From Dicyema japonicum (Eukaryota; Dicyemida; Rhombozoa; Dicyemidae): a stretch of 64,000 bases of DNA. Location of the stretch: assembly GCA_011109175.1 (NCBI GenBank), contig RDEW01000022.1, positions 792,444-856,443 on the forward strand, read 5' to 3'. Positions 11,716 to 23,299 of this stretch are shown here, piece by piece. The position numbers and the translations under genes are program-made. Each line of letters starts with the position of its first letter. The stretch's first letter is position 1. The notes beneath the pieces were generated by a model that ran no database searches, had not been told where the DNA came from, and saw only the letters and a program-made list of their open reading frames with translations.

Positions 11716-12240
11716 ATGTCGAATTCTGATCTGTACCTGAGATACTACATTGGACATCGTGGACAATATGGACACGAGTTTCTTGAGTTTACATTCAATC
11801 CTAATGGTTAAATCATTTTTGCTAATCAAAACAGGCCAATTCCAGTACATCAATAACAGCAACTATAAAAACGACATTATGATCAGGAAAGACGTATTAG
11901 TGAATATAAATATATAGTCATTCGTGTCTCCTGCTGTTCTGACTGAACTGGGCAGCATTGTGGATGACTCTGAGATTCTCTGTGAGTCGGATTCTCAATG
12001 GCCCGAACCCAACTCAGATGGTAAACAGGAACTGGAAATAGTGCTCGGAGACAAACACGTGTCATTTGTGACGTCAAAGATTGGTTCTATCGTTGAAATG
12101 GAGAAGACATTGGGGTTTGTTGTGTTATGACTGTCAGACCCGAGATCGAAGGATTCAGGAATTTTTATGATTTGGTGCAGAACCTTAAGACTTTTGTGTT
12201 CACATTAGTGAGGTTCCATTTCAAGATTAATCCTATCTGA
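11716..12240 (+). CDS. MAGOH: Mago nashi homologue (exon junction complex core)
   Basis: Exons 11716-11806, 11835-11893, 11918-12114 and 12138-12240, separated by introns of 28, 24 and 23 bp, give 149 residues, against about 146 in animals. The frame closes exactly. Diagnostic segments are [66 protein letters not shown] and the C-terminal [25 protein letters not shown] pairs with Y14/RBM8A in the exon junction complex deposited upstream of splice junctions. In a genome with such tiny introns the complex evidently remains. The start was chosen because [11 protein letters not shown] matches the family N-terminus. Confidence 0.96.
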
Positions 12241-12369
12241 TTTTTGTTGTTTCAATGGCATTGAGTTTTAATTAGTAATAGTCCTCAAGTTCCCCCAATT
12301 CATCGACGGGGTTCCAATCTAGAACATTGGTTGGTCCGACCCTTCCTTAGTTGTGAAGCTTTGATTTGC

Positions 12370-12760
12370 TTGTTAGAGCATGGTAAGTTGGGTTAGTATT
12401 TTTCCTATCTTTCCTGTGAATGGGTGTCGTCTGTTATGGAGTCTTTTTGGATCAGATGGAAGAATCCATTGTCTAATAATTTCCACCGTAATTTTCCCCC
12501 AAACTGGAAAACCCCTGGCTGTAATGGGGCTCATAATTTTTTATCAATATCTTACTGCTCTTGGCAATTTCATATGCGATCACACATTGAAGACTACAAC
12601 TGGGAAAACTGCTTTCCGAGTTGGTTCTACGGTCGTACCACATAACTCATCTTAAACTAATCTGTCAATCCTAAAGAAGCTGGGCACATGTTTGCCTGAC
12701 TTGTATAAACTTGTCACTGTTGGATAATGAAAAGATCTGAGTTCATTTCAATCAGTTGCT
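12370..12760 (+). mobile_element. reverse-transcriptase relic
   Basis: The frame from 12424 reads NWKTPGCNGAHNFL and WFYGRTT; further on, in another frame, TCLPDLYKLVT. This is the WK-x-PGPDG ... GRT-x-LI ... ITCLP-x-YKL series of certain LINE polymerases. Degenerate. Confidence 0.45.
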
Positions 12761-12769
12761 GACTAAAGG

Positions 12770-13075
12770 TTAATGTCAAGGTGATAAAGAACGGGTTTAT
12801 CTAAACAAGCCTTCTTGTCCTGAATGAGGCAAGTCAGTTTGATGGAATTGGGAGTTATTATCATTTGGTGGCATTAGATAACAAATCTAGCAAAATATTG
12901 TGTTCTAACAAATTACGGGAAAAAGTACAAAGACGTGTTGAAATGTTATTGGTAATAAAATTAAATGCTATTAACTTGTTCAGGGATTTAAAAAATATGT
13001 CTTATCACTAGGGCTATTTTTGTTAATCAAGTCAAAAAATTATCAATCATGGACTCTTAATCAATCTTACGTCTT
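12770..13075. other. no supported gene
   Basis: AT-rich sequence with no frame or repeat that I can assign. Confidence 0.4.
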
Positions 13076-13079
13076 ATCT

Positions 13080-13260
13080 CGGAGCAACGTTTTTCCCAGA
13101 ATATTCCGGTGAAGATCCCCAAGGCTCCTCGTCCTGTCGCTGCGGATGCTCTTTCCAATACAATTGAGGATGCCCTCTGGACGGACTATTACAAGACTGG
13201 GTGCTGTCTCACTAATTAGGAGGGTTTATGGAAAGGAGTCTTTCGCTGTCCCATAAAGAC
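13080..13260 (+). mobile_element. possible fragment of the REL LINE amino-terminal region
   Basis: GTGAAGATCCCCAAGGCTCC and the following VKIPKAPRPVAADALSNTIE parallel VRIPKASRISIASALSSFIE in the REL LINE at about 4815-4880. Short and isolated. Confidence 0.4.
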
Positions 13261-13289
13261 CAACATTCGTTCTTTTATGGAAAACCAAA

Positions 13290-13890
13290 AAGTGATAGCA
13301 AGGAACTGTTCAAACTATCGTACAAATAGCCTTAATTCCCCACGTCAGCAAAAATACTTCTAAAGATAATACAACATCGTCTAATGCCGAAATGATTCTA
13401 CCGGATGTGCAAGCAGGATTCAGGAAGGGACGAGGCACACGTGACCATATAGCAAATGTCCGGTGGATTATGAAGAAAGCTCATGAATCCCAAAAGAGTG
13501 TATACATGTGCTTCATTGACTATCGGAAAGCTTTTGATTCCGTTATACATAACAAGCTGTGGTCCGCTTTAAAAGAATTTGGATTCGATGCCCATCTGAT
13601 ATTATCAAATCTCTTTATAAGGATCAATAAGCTATTTTTAGAACAGTGTATGGAGATACCGATTTGTTGCTAGGAAGAGAACACCTGGCCGACCGAGGAC
13701 TCGGTGGCTTTCCACGGTGGAAGACTTCACGGGAATGTCTATATCAAGGCTACTCCAAATTGCAACGGATCGGGGAGAGTGGAAGATACTCGTTCATGAG
13801 ATCTCCAAGGGTCGGACATGACTTAATTGGACAACATGACATAAATAACATGGAAAACCAATTTCTTCAATTACCCCACATTTTTAGGTA
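13290..13890 (+). mobile_element. RTE/BovB-like LINE with internal deletion
   Basis: The frame 13392-13673 contains DVQAGFRKGRGTRDHIANVR, KSVYMCFIDYRKAFDSV and HNKLW, the signature RT segment of RTE/BovB-type LINEs; a shifted YRT...IPHVSK block precedes it. From about 13676 a second frame reads RTPGRPRTRWLSTVEDFTGM and ATDRGEWKILVHEISKGRT, matching the RTE C-terminus. The catalytic YADD region is missing between them. A related 3' end occurs at about 30110-30245 (minus). Confidence 0.75.
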
Positions 13891-14339
13891 ATGGTTAGGG
13901 TGATTGTGTCAATAAATTCATATGTTCTTTAAAATTGTTTAAAACTTGTCAGTATGTTTAAAAGAGGACTACCAGAGGATCGGAAAAAATTTCAATTCCA
14001 TTGATGACCTGGATGATATTCGAATGCGAGCATAGAAAAAAGGTCCTGGAAACTGATGACAGCGAGGATTGTTGAAACTATGGCTCAAGCGAACCCCGAC
14101 CTTGTCAGTGCAACGCGAAAGAACTAACTTAACTAAAAATGTAGTTCTTATTTAAAAATATTATGAAAATCAAAAGTTTATAAAATCAAAAAAATCTCCT
14201 TAGCATAATAGCTATATTGCTAATATGAAGCGCGAGTCGTGTGTCGCCAACGGTAGTGTGGGGCTATGTGGATACTTGATTGAAGATATTTGTCTCTTCT
14301 GTTACTTCCTCTTACTTTTTAATAGTGTATCGTTATGTA

Positions 14340-14560
14340 ATCATAGTGCTAAGGTTGCATGAAAAAGGATCATTTACTCTACCCACTCCACTGGAGGGGT
14401 TCTCATAACTGCAAGGAATGAATATCTTCCACCTTTTATGCTGGTTCTGAGTGAACTTGTGTGACATTGGGAGGACATTCTGTGACAGTGGAAACTGGAT
14501 ACATTTAATTAGTTGTTAACTTCTTTCTCGTGGGTTAATAACATTGGGTTGTTGAGTTTA
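14340..14560 (+). mobile_element. SINE-like repeat, GGCGCC-head family (truncated copy)
   Basis: It shares the AAAAAGGATCATTTACTCTA, CACTCCACTGGAGGGGTT, CTTTTATGCTG and AACTGGATACA blocks with 26400-26595 and ends GTGGGTTAATAAC. The head is missing. A further fragment of the CCACTGGAGGG block lies at about 20975-21060. Confidence 0.55.
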
Positions 14561-14919
14561 GAACATTCACCCTATGAAGAAGCAAACAAGTTCGCCCGAA
14601 GATTGCTAGGAAACCTCAGATTTAAGAAAAGTAGGAATTATATGGGCTGAATCTCAATGGAAGACCCATATGACCATCATCTTGGAGTTCCTCCGTAAAA
14701 GGTATATCACACTCCCAGATTAGGATCATCCTGTAAATAACACCATATTATCTCACATCAAAGATTAGAGAACATTCACTTGCCACTATTTAACTGGAGG
14801 GAAAATAAATCAGTTGATACGGAGAGATCATCACTCCTATGAATGAGACATCTTCTGATCTGAGAGTATCTCTGCTTTCTTCAAAATTCAAGACGGAAAC
14901 ACGTTTTCAAGAACATAGA

Positions 14920-15397
14920 CAATTTAACAACCACGTGTTTAACTATAATTATGCCAGAAGGCATGTATACAACTTTGTCCAAAGGTTTGTCCCTAACCAG
15001 TCAATTGAATAATATGTCACATGGACACCACGTGTTTACTACAATTATGCAATATGCCAGAAGGCATGTATACACCTTTGTCCTAAGGTTTGGAAAAGTC
15101 GATTGTTCGGATGATTGGAAAAAAAATCAAGATCTAATCCAGAAAATTATAGACCAATTAGTCTTATTTGTTCAACTTCAAAAATTATGGAGAAAATTGT
15201 CTTCAATAGATTATCAAAAGTGGTTGAGGAAAACAATTTTCTTGCAAACAATCAGTGAGGGTTTTGTAAAAATAGAGGAACTGAAGACTGCATCCGGAAC
15301 TTAGGAAGTCAATTTAAGAATCTATAAGTAAGAAAGAATACCTTACTGCAACGTGTTTGGACATATCCAAGGCTTTTGACAGTGTCTGGCATGAAGG
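14920..15397 (+). mobile_element. LINE fragment, RT start
   Basis: Across frames it reads FNYNYARRHVYNFVQRF, NYRPISLICSTSKIMEKIVF, NRGTEDCIRNL and, at the n (15398), TCLDISKAFDSVWHEG. These are LINE RT blocks. About 100 bp (the phrase CCAGAAGGCATGTATACA) is tandemly duplicated at about 14952 and 15057. Confidence 0.65.
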
Positions 15398-15428
15398 NAG
15401 GAGTAGTAATGTAATTCGTATACAGTGC

Positions 15429-17094
15429 ACAAAGTGCCTCAAACTGGGGTTATTGTCTTTCCATTCTAAAATCTTTTATTTTAAACTATATAAATGTAAA
15501 AAATGGTAAGAGATTTTATTTTATGATTAATAATATCTATAAAGTCGCTCTTTAACGAAGTAATCGGTTATTTTTCCTCCAATTCTGTAACCATTTTGGA
15601 TGTTTCTCATTACTGTCATTCGGAATTCGTAGAATTTTTTTAATGACTTTGGTGTTATGCTAAAAATGTTCTGTTTCATAGTATTCAAAGTTTCCAGAAT
15701 TTGTTTCTCTGTCACGTCCTCGTTTTCAGCTATATCTCCATTATATATAAAAGTGTCGCATTCAATAGTTTCTTCATCATCAGCCTCGGTTAATATTTCA
15801 TTTACAGCTTCGGGATCATCAATATTTAAGACATCACGATTTTTTCAATTTGTTTCCAACAATCTGTGATTGAAATTTCTGTACTTCATTTCAATTTTTT
15901 GAAGCCAGCATTACAACCTGACGAAGGTTNCATCAGTTAGGCGATCATCAATATTTAAGACATTACGATTTTTTTCAATTTGTTTCCAACAATCTGTGAT
16001 TGAAATTTCTGTACTTCATTTCAATTTTTTGAAACCAGCACAACCTGACGAAGGTTTAGTTTTGAAAGACGTTTTTTAAGATCACTTTCGATGTCCCGAA
16101 GACATAAAAATTCGATTAAAAAATTTGAGTAATAGTTTTTGAATATTTTTATGATCCCCATATCTAATGGCTGTGTATAGGGTGTCGTATTTTTAGGAAA
16201 AAAAAGAATTCGATATTGTAGCATTCAATAGTTTTATGACATCCTGTATTATCAAGTATAATAATATTTTTTTGTTGAGTAACCATGACCAGCTTTTAAA
16301 AATGTTCCCAGTCATCCATGCACTTTTGAAAACACCAAAATCTTCAACATCGAAATTTTTGAAACAGCGAGGTTTATTATATTTCCCAATAATCAATGGT
16401 TCAAGTTTTTCACCCTCATAATTGCAACATAGAAGTACTGTAATTCTTTCTTTGGATTGTTTGTATCCAGATGGTTTATCATCACTTTCAACAAATGTCA
16501 TTTTTATATAAAGTGATGTTTCATCACAATTGAATACATTTCCTCTTCCATATTCAATTATTTTCTGATCAAATTTATTATAAAAGGCATTGATGTGAGA
16601 TAAATCGCATGAATTTTTTTCGCCGCACATTGTTTTAAATTTTAGTTCATGTCTGACCTTAAATCGGTCGAGCCAACCATTAGATCATTTGAATTGAATT
16701 CAATCCAATTCTTGCTGCAACAATAAAGCCCATTTTTTAATGATTGGCCTTGATATTGGAAAATTATTTTTTCTGAGTTTCTGGAATATTTCAAATACTT
16801 TGTGATCAAATAATTTATGTCTTTCTGAAGTTATAGTAGTCTCATCCTCAGTGTTAACTCTTCCATAGCGTAAAATTGGAAAATTGATTTTCTTTATTCG
16901 TGCAATTGTTCCTTTACTGGTTTTATATTTAATAATTCGTTCCGATAATTCTTTTTTAATCGATTTTGCAATTTTTAATTTTGTTTCATGTGCCCCGGTT
17001 TGGGGCTCCAGAAAATTTCTAAATATGGAAATTAATGCTGGTAAAAATAGACTCCAAATTAAAATTGCCCCGAAACGGGGTTGGACTGCATCCA
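15429..17094 (-). mobile_element. pogo/Tigger-type DDE transposon, inactive
   Basis: The minus frame 16630-16193 carries VFNCDETSLYIKM (first catalytic Asp in the NxDE context), SKERITVLLCCNYEGEKLEP, IGKYNKPRCFKN and AWMTGNIFKSW. It breaks where the second Asp (LLLLDN) should be: LLYLIIQDVIKLLN is seen instead. A further frame has FFPKNTTPYTQPLDMGIIK. The element is bounded by CAGT-starting imperfect inverted ends: CAGTGCACAAAGTGCCTC at about 15430, and on the complement CAGTCCAACCCCGTTTCGGG at about 17092. About 130 bp is repeated across the n at 15930. Confidence 0.8.
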
Positions 17095-17099
17095 GATTA

Positions 17100-17795
17100 C
17101 TTTCCTAAAGAGGACACTAAAAACATGCCCGATAAATTTTGAATTAGAGAGAAAGAGTGCCGGAGGGTCTATTTGTTGTGACTAGACGTTATGTTCCCTA
17201 TGACCTCGGTACACGAGCCTCTTCTTTATAATCGGTACACGAGCCTCTTCCCTTTGAGGTCTTTGTAAGGAAACGGGCGTACAACTCACTACAAATAGAA
17301 GAGCACAAAAATGTGGAATGTGAGTGAGATCCCATTAAATGAGATTCTTTTCTAAGATATTCTGTGGGTCCAATATATACACGTTGACTTTGGTAAGGCT
17401 GCTCATCAATGTTTCATTCTTGATAAGAATTCCTTGAGCGTATTTAGAATTCCATTAGAACGTGATGATCACATGATATTAGATTATTAAGATTAGCCAA
17501 AGGGATTAACAAATCAAACACGTTGTAATCTCGACAATACCACATAATTGGATACGAAAATGATAATGGTTTCAAAATTTATAAAAAATACATAAAATAA
17601 TTTTTAATAAAATATAAAATTTGAAATAAAATATATTGACTTGTTATCCCGGTCATTTTATTTTTACAAAATAATTTATTTATATTTAAATAATAAATAA
17701 TTTTAATAATATTATTATTGTCGTAGCATAAAAAATTATAAAAATAATTTTGACATGAAGGATGGAAGCGTCGTTGACAACTTCCAAATCCTGCT
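17100..17795. other. AT-rich gap before STRAD, no gene seen
   Basis: It contains a short direct repeat (CGGTACACGAGCCTCTTC at about 17206 and 17232) and AT-rich sequence. It may include the STRAD promoter or a first exon (an ATG at 17755 begins MKDGSVVDNFQ, but I could not join it). Confidence 0.4.
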
Positions 17796-17801
17796 ACAAT
17801 T

Positions 17802-18965
17802 ATGTATGATGCAGTCACTATTTTAGACAACAACAAGGATTCCTCAACCTCAGTGCATTTGGCACGTAATAAACACACCAAAATGTATTGCACCATCAAA
17901 ATCAAAAAGCTTCCTTCCCTCGAGGATTCAGATATCTCTAATCTCCTGGTATGCGGTAAACTAACTTACCAGAATGAACTGAAAATAATGCAGTTTTGTC
18001 GACATCAAAATGTCATAAACTGCCTTCACTCTTTCGTCTATTCTCATTCTGTTTGCTTTATCACTCCTGCCATGACTTATGGTACATTTGACTCTTCATT
18101 TGAGGCTCCGCTTGGGATCTGGTACAGTCTCACTTTTGTTACGGGCTTCCTCACCATTTCATATATTGGATCATCTACTCCGTTCTTTCAGGGCTAGAAT
18201 ATCTCCACCAAAACTCAATAACACACAGGTTACCTTTATTGCTATTTCAGAACCCTTTCCTCCTCCCATATTCTTATAAACAAATCAGGAGTCGTCAGAA
18301 TTAGTGGACTGTCAAGTTGCTATTCGGAAGGTGAACCAATCCACTCATATCCCCGGTCTTTGACTGAATTCATCACACTGCATGCCCCAGAGGTACTTAA
18401 ACAGGTGTACTTGTGCCATCAAACTAGAATCTTTTAGGCTATTCCAGTAAATGCGATATTTACAGTCTTGGCATAACAATATGTGAGTTGATTAACGGAT
18501 TCTCACCCTACAGCACACTGGATCCGACCAAAGTGCGATTTTGTTTTACTTAAGATATTTCTGCTTAAACTTTACGGGGAGAAGATAGTACCATGCATGC
18601 ACAACAACTTCATAGAGTACGCAGACTGTATTCATGTTTGACTATTTCAGTGATCGACAGGATATTCAAAGGAAAGGACATTGAACGGACGTATTCGGTG
18701 TACAGACGTCGTGTTGTGGAGACGAAACTGATGGGTTTCATTGACAAATGCCAAACTTACGAACCAGACGAACGGTTCTGTATCCTTTAACCTCAGGCCT
18801 TCCGCAACTCAGTTACTGCAGTATCCCCTGATCAGACAGGCCAGAAAAATGGGGGACTTGATTTCCAAGAAGATTCGTTCTATTTTATTCCCAATTGTAC
18901 CGATAACCCGTTTGTGGTGTAATATAAACTCAGATACCCCTGACATGGAGTCCACTGTAGAATAA
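17802..18965 (+). CDS. STRADA/STRADB-like: STRAD-like pseudokinase
   Basis: Eight exons with introns at 17949-17972, 18082-18104, 18229-18250, 18405-18427, 18533-18554, 18628-18650 and 18775-18796 (22-24 bp) give 334 residues; the frame closes. Conserved STRAD blocks: VHLARNKHTKMYCTIKIKKL, NELKIMQFCRHQNVINCLHS, MTYGSAWDLVQSHF, VLSGLEYLHQNSITHR, HILINKSGVVRISGL, APEVLKQ, CDIYSLGITICELINGFSPY and ERPSATQLLQYPLIRQ. The catalytic loop has HRT where a kinase has HRD, and the DFG position reads SGL, so it is a pseudokinase, as in known STRADs. STRAD binds and activates LKB1 together with MO25. The 3' end converges on AIFM1, 38 bp away. The true N-terminus may include another exon upstream. Confidence 0.93.
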
Positions 18966-19003
18966 AATAACGTTTATAATTTTTAATCGCAAAATTGATT
19001 TTG

Positions 19004-20641
19004 TTATTTTTCTGGCTGATCTTGGTTGTGCAGGTCCAATAACTTGACGGCGGAGAGAATGTCCTCTGATTTGATCCCCGTGGCCACAAGTTGGCGAAAA
19101 ACTTGAGACTTGGTAGTTTTGGAAGGGTTCCATAGACAGAATCCCAGAACAACGTCGTTTTCTAGGTAAAAGACTACTCCCCGTCTTTCACTGAGAGGCT
19201 TGGAAAAGTTCTGGTCGAATACTGAGACNGAGGATGTCCTCTGATTTGATCCCCGTGGCCACAAGTTGGCGAAAAACTTGAGACTTGGTAGTTTTGGAAG
19301 GGTTCCATAGACAGAATCCCAAAACAACGTCGTTTTCTAGGTAAAAGACTACTCCCCGTCTTTCACTGAGAGGCTTGGAAAAGTTCTGGTCGAATACTGA
19401 GACTGTTTGAAGGCTAGAATCCACAACTCCGCATCCCTCCAGTTCTACGGGGCCGATGTAAGTCCATAGCATTGGGATGACGTCATTCATTCTATCCCCA
19501 CCTGTCATGTTTATCCCCGCTATTCTCCCCGACATGAAAGCGTTATCATACCCTATAAGAGACCGTTTTCCAAGGTAAGGACTGTCCACCAAAGTCAGAT
19601 CCCCAGCTGCCCAGACATTGGGGGCTACTCTCAAATACTCATCAGTTGGAACTTTACCATTCTTCAATACTAAGGGAAAAAATATGTCTTTTGGTTCTCT
19701 CTTGGACTTTATGTCTAAGAAAATGTCCCCTTTGACCTCCTTATCCTTCCCCACGTGCACTTTCACTTTTCCTTTGATATTTTCAAAGGTAATATCTCCT
19801 CCGTCGTCAATTATCACGTTCATTCCGTAGTTTAAGAGTTCAACCTCCGCAATTTCGGCAAGATTATGTGGAATTATGGAAGACAGAAGTAATTCATCTT
19901 TTCTGCGGATCAAAGTAAGGTTGAATTCACGTCCTGGGTGAGTCTGAAGGATTGAAATTATCTGAGCCACCAGAGGAGAATCCCCCCGAATAATAATATC
20001 AGTTGAGTTCCCCAATACCCCAAAAACATGCACGAAATCATCAAAAGTGGACAAATCGTGTCTTTTTGAAGAAGAAGAAGAAACCAAAGCAGTTGGAGAA
20101 ATAAAGCAGCGATCAAAAACAACAGAGTCACTCCCAAACTTAGCGATACCACGTGCCAAGTCAAGTTTTTCTACCGTCAAGTTTCTGGCCATAAATAGAG
20201 CCCCAGTGTCAACATTGGAGTATTCTGAGACATCCAAATAAAAATTGGGAGTCTCAAAGAAAACTTTTTTGAAGGTCGAGTAGAGCTGGTCTTTCAATTG
20301 AAAAGTAACGTCCTTTCCGACGTCGGCAAACTCTCTGGGAAAAGTCTCTCTTATATATGGAGGATGATCACCCTGGCAGACAATGACAACCTGGTATTAA
20401 AAAGAAATAGCACCTTAGATGAAACATCACGAGCCCGGATAGCTTGAGCTGCAGAGAAAACCTCTGGTGTGTCCCCAATTAGCAAATACTGCACGTGTGG
20501 TGGTAGAATTCTTTCTATTGGTAAATCTCTCTGTATATGTGAGTGGTAGTAGTATGCTGAAGAAGCGCCAAGAATTACAGAAATACTCCCGGAGAAGATT
20601 CTTGGTAATAGCTTGGCAAAAATACGAGGCATGCACGCCAA
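19004..20641 (-). CDS. AIFM1: AIFM1-like mitochondrial protein with degenerate nucleotide-binding motifs
   Basis: Exon 1 is 20641-20414; a 23 bp intron (20413-20391) leads into exon 2 (20390-19004). A 174 bp segment is repeated on both sides of the n at 19229; with one copy removed the frame closes at 479 residues. AIF features: an N-terminal hydrophobic, basic segment (MPRIFAKLLPRIFSGS), AAQAIRARDVSSKVVIVCQG, APNVWAAGDLTLVD, NAFMSGRIAGINMTGG, YIGPVELEGCGVVDSSLQTV and the C-terminal GVVFYLENDVVLGFCLWN. AIF is an FAD/NADH oxidoreductase of the intermembrane space that supports respiratory-chain biogenesis. Here the FAD motif GGGTAAFAAA is GDTPEVFSAA, and the NAD motif GGGFLGSE region is RGDSPLVAQI, so both glycine signatures are lost. 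Confidence 0.93.
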
Positions 20642-20699
20642 ATTTAAAAAATAAGTTATTCCAATTATTCATTAAAATATCTTTTTTTTAATTTTATTT

Positions 20700-21510
20700 T
20701 TCAAATTTTAAATTTTAAAAGTGTTCTACGTATTATAATTTTTAAATAATGAAATTTTACGTTTATATTATGTATGTTGTTTGATTAGATCAGGCAGAGT
20801 AGTGGTTATTACTGTCGATCGTGTCGTGACTAGCTATAGATTCGATTTCTTCATCGCTATATGCCTGGTCGAAGTATTCTATTCTTCACTTTGCCCTCTT
20901 CAATTTCTGCGAGTTGTCATGCGATCCGCATGTCTAAGGAGACTCCCGATCAACATCCAGTAAAGATTTATCTCTTACCTACTCCACTGGAGGGTTCTAC
21001 AATATGGATGGACGTGATGTTTGGAATAGATGCATCTCACTCTGACTGTGAGAACTAGGATCAATTAATTAACTGGGGTCTCTTTTCCTTTCTTTTTACA
21101 CCAGTGATCGTTTTGCGAATCGTAAGTCGCTACAAGTTACACGCAGTTATTGTACGTTCATTCGCACAAGGATGATCGATCGCATGGAAGGTGAAAACAT
21201 AGACATTATAATCCAATGCATTACGTCAATCATTAAGATTAACACGTGTCATCAATAGTCTGCATCATAGAATGCGTCAGACATGCAATTAAATGCAATG
21301 ATGTAGTTAAGAATATTAATGCTCTTAAAAATTGAAAAAAACCTAGTTCTAAACGATTTGGAAATATCTCCGAAAAGTTATAGGCTATGGAGCCATTTGG
21401 TTTTACATTCCTTGGACGACCTTCCTCATGTTCGAAAGAATTTATGTTCTCTAATTAATTATGCAAGGTTTTTTAAGTGAACTCGTTCAAACAAAATCTA
21501 CTTTTCATTA
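20700..21510. other. intergenic, small SINE fragment only
   Basis: About 20975-21060 carries the CTCCACTGGAGGG block of the GGCGCC-head SINE-like family. The rest shows no gene. Confidence 0.4.
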
Positions 21511-21519
21511 ATAACAATT

Positions 21520-22165
21520 GCCGCTAAATTAACCAAATCTCCGAGGGATTAATATTTACGGATTTTCTTGGCTTCCGCCTGGTCGGCTGCATCTCCAGCG
21601 TGGGAGTATGGGAATAACGTCATGCCGTGCGGCCTCTTCCCGTCGCCTCTGTCTAAGCCCAAAGGTTCCAATTGGGCCGGAAATCCCGCGGCTTTAAAAA
21701 CTCAAAAAATGATGTCATTGAGGGCTGCGTGACGCGGGGCTCGACCAGCGCTTCGTCGGCAAGATAGTGGATGTAAGCCTTTCGCATCAACGTCCCCGCC
21801 GGAACAGCATTTGTGTCTCTGGCACATGTCCAGTCCTGTCCTAGGCGCAGTACTGTTTTCCGATCCTCAGGCTGTTTTCGTCAAGGAGGGTCCCCAGATG
21901 TGGGCACGGTAGGACTTCGAGCCAGACTCCATTTCCGTGATTTGCGGCCGAGAAAATCTGTAAATACGAATCCCTCGGAGACCAATACCATTTTACACCC
22001 ATTGTTGTGGAGACAACTGGAACCACAAGAAAGAAGACGGACGCCTTTCTCTCCAGCATTGTTAGCAAACTCTCCTCAAAAAGGTTTGAGCCACGGGAGA
22101 GTCTCTGGTTGAGACAGAGGCTCGAAATGGCGATTTTCAGAGGTAACGCCTTCGCCATTTTGTCG
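21520..22165. mobile_element. REL LINE 3' end in inverted (twin-primed) arrangement
   Basis: From 21900 down to 21520 the minus strand reads [59 protein letters not shown] and KIRKY-SLGD. From about 21940 the plus strand reads AAEKICKYESLGDQYHFTPI, VVETTGTTRKKTDAF and LWLRQRLEMAIFRGNAFAI, the element's very C-terminus. The upstream segment is therefore inverted relative to the 3' segment and the two overlap around KY-SLGD. Confidence 0.75.
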
Positions 22166-22361
22166 TCCTAGTTATTTATAATTTTAAAAATAAATTCTCT
22201 TAAAAAAATTAATTAAATTATTAAACCTAAAAATTAATGAAAATTTTATGAAAACGAGTACTTATTTTTAAAGTTATTAATTTATTGTTGATTAAAATAA
22301 TAATAATAAATAATCAAAATCAATAATTTTTTGAAATTATTGACGACGTGAGGATTAACTA

Positions 22362-23210
22362 AATGGAGATTAACGAAAAGAACGTAGTTAATCTAATAAA
22401 TAAATCATTGGAAAATCCTTTAATAAGTCGTTATTTTTCAGGTAAGTCTTGTGGATTCATTAGGCACTCATAAATTGCTTGAATAAGTACAATCTAAAAG
22501 TAGACCTCGTAGGCACAGAAATCGACAAAAAAGTCAATACCTTGGACCCCAACAAAATCCTAAAAGCCCTCTTTGTCTGGCATAGTATCATCATCAACTG
22601 CAGAAACAAAGTATTCCCCCTTTTATATTTGAGGATTTTCTAAACCGCTTCTATGCAAATAGAACTGCCAAGATTCGGCAACTCAGGTCCTCCTGTGAAC
22701 TCATAGCCAATTCTTCTATCTGTGAGAACAGTGATGACCTTATTCTGCACTATTTGAAGTTTCTGGAACTCAGATCAAGCCACGTTTATGAGGAAGTTGT
22801 TAACAATTTTATGACTATTCAGGTTCCCCCCATTTCATTAATTCAGGGGAAACTTGAAAAGATTACCACGATTGGAGAGATAATGACGTGTTTACTGGAA
22901 TTGGTTGTTTTTCTGGTTAATCCAGATCAAATACTCGAATAGAGACTCATCACTCGCGACCATTGCACTCAAGGAACTGAACCAAGTTACCCACGTGTAT
23001 TCCAGGGAGATTAAGCTCCTGCATAGTTGTGGTACGAACTAAGGTGTAGAAAATCTCGAGTCTGTCCCCAATTTGTCCCTTAGACCAATTTTTTCGGCTA
23101 TCCTCACATATGAAGAGCATGTGGTATCACTAAACCACCTCAGGGGTAGAAACACGCGGGTAGAATGTAGGCTGGAGTCCTGTTTCGCTGTATTTAGGGG
23201 GTAGTCAATC
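22362..23210 (+). CDS. unrecognised multi-exon gene
   Basis: Coding-like segments with plausible tiny introns run along the plus strand: EIDKKVNTLDPNKILKALF, then (after an apparent 29 bp intron near 22579-22607) IPPFIFEDFLNRFYANRTAK and on to EEVVNNFMTIQ. An apparent 24 bp intron (from about 22822) leads to GKLEKITTIGEIMTCLLEL, a 22 bp intron to IKYSNRDSSLATIALKELNQ, then ENLESVPNLSLRPIFSAIL and TYEEHVVSLNHL. The composition is helical, like a tethering-complex or cytoskeletal subunit, but I do not recognise the family. The first exon (a candidate ATG at 22362) and the end are not resolved; coordinates are approximate. Confidence 0.5.
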
Positions 23211-23299
23211 CTAGAACAAGGATGAGGTCAAGAGGACGGCTCAATTGGTCACCAAGAATGAGACTTTGCTGTTTGTTTGTGAATTTAGTAATTTAGACG

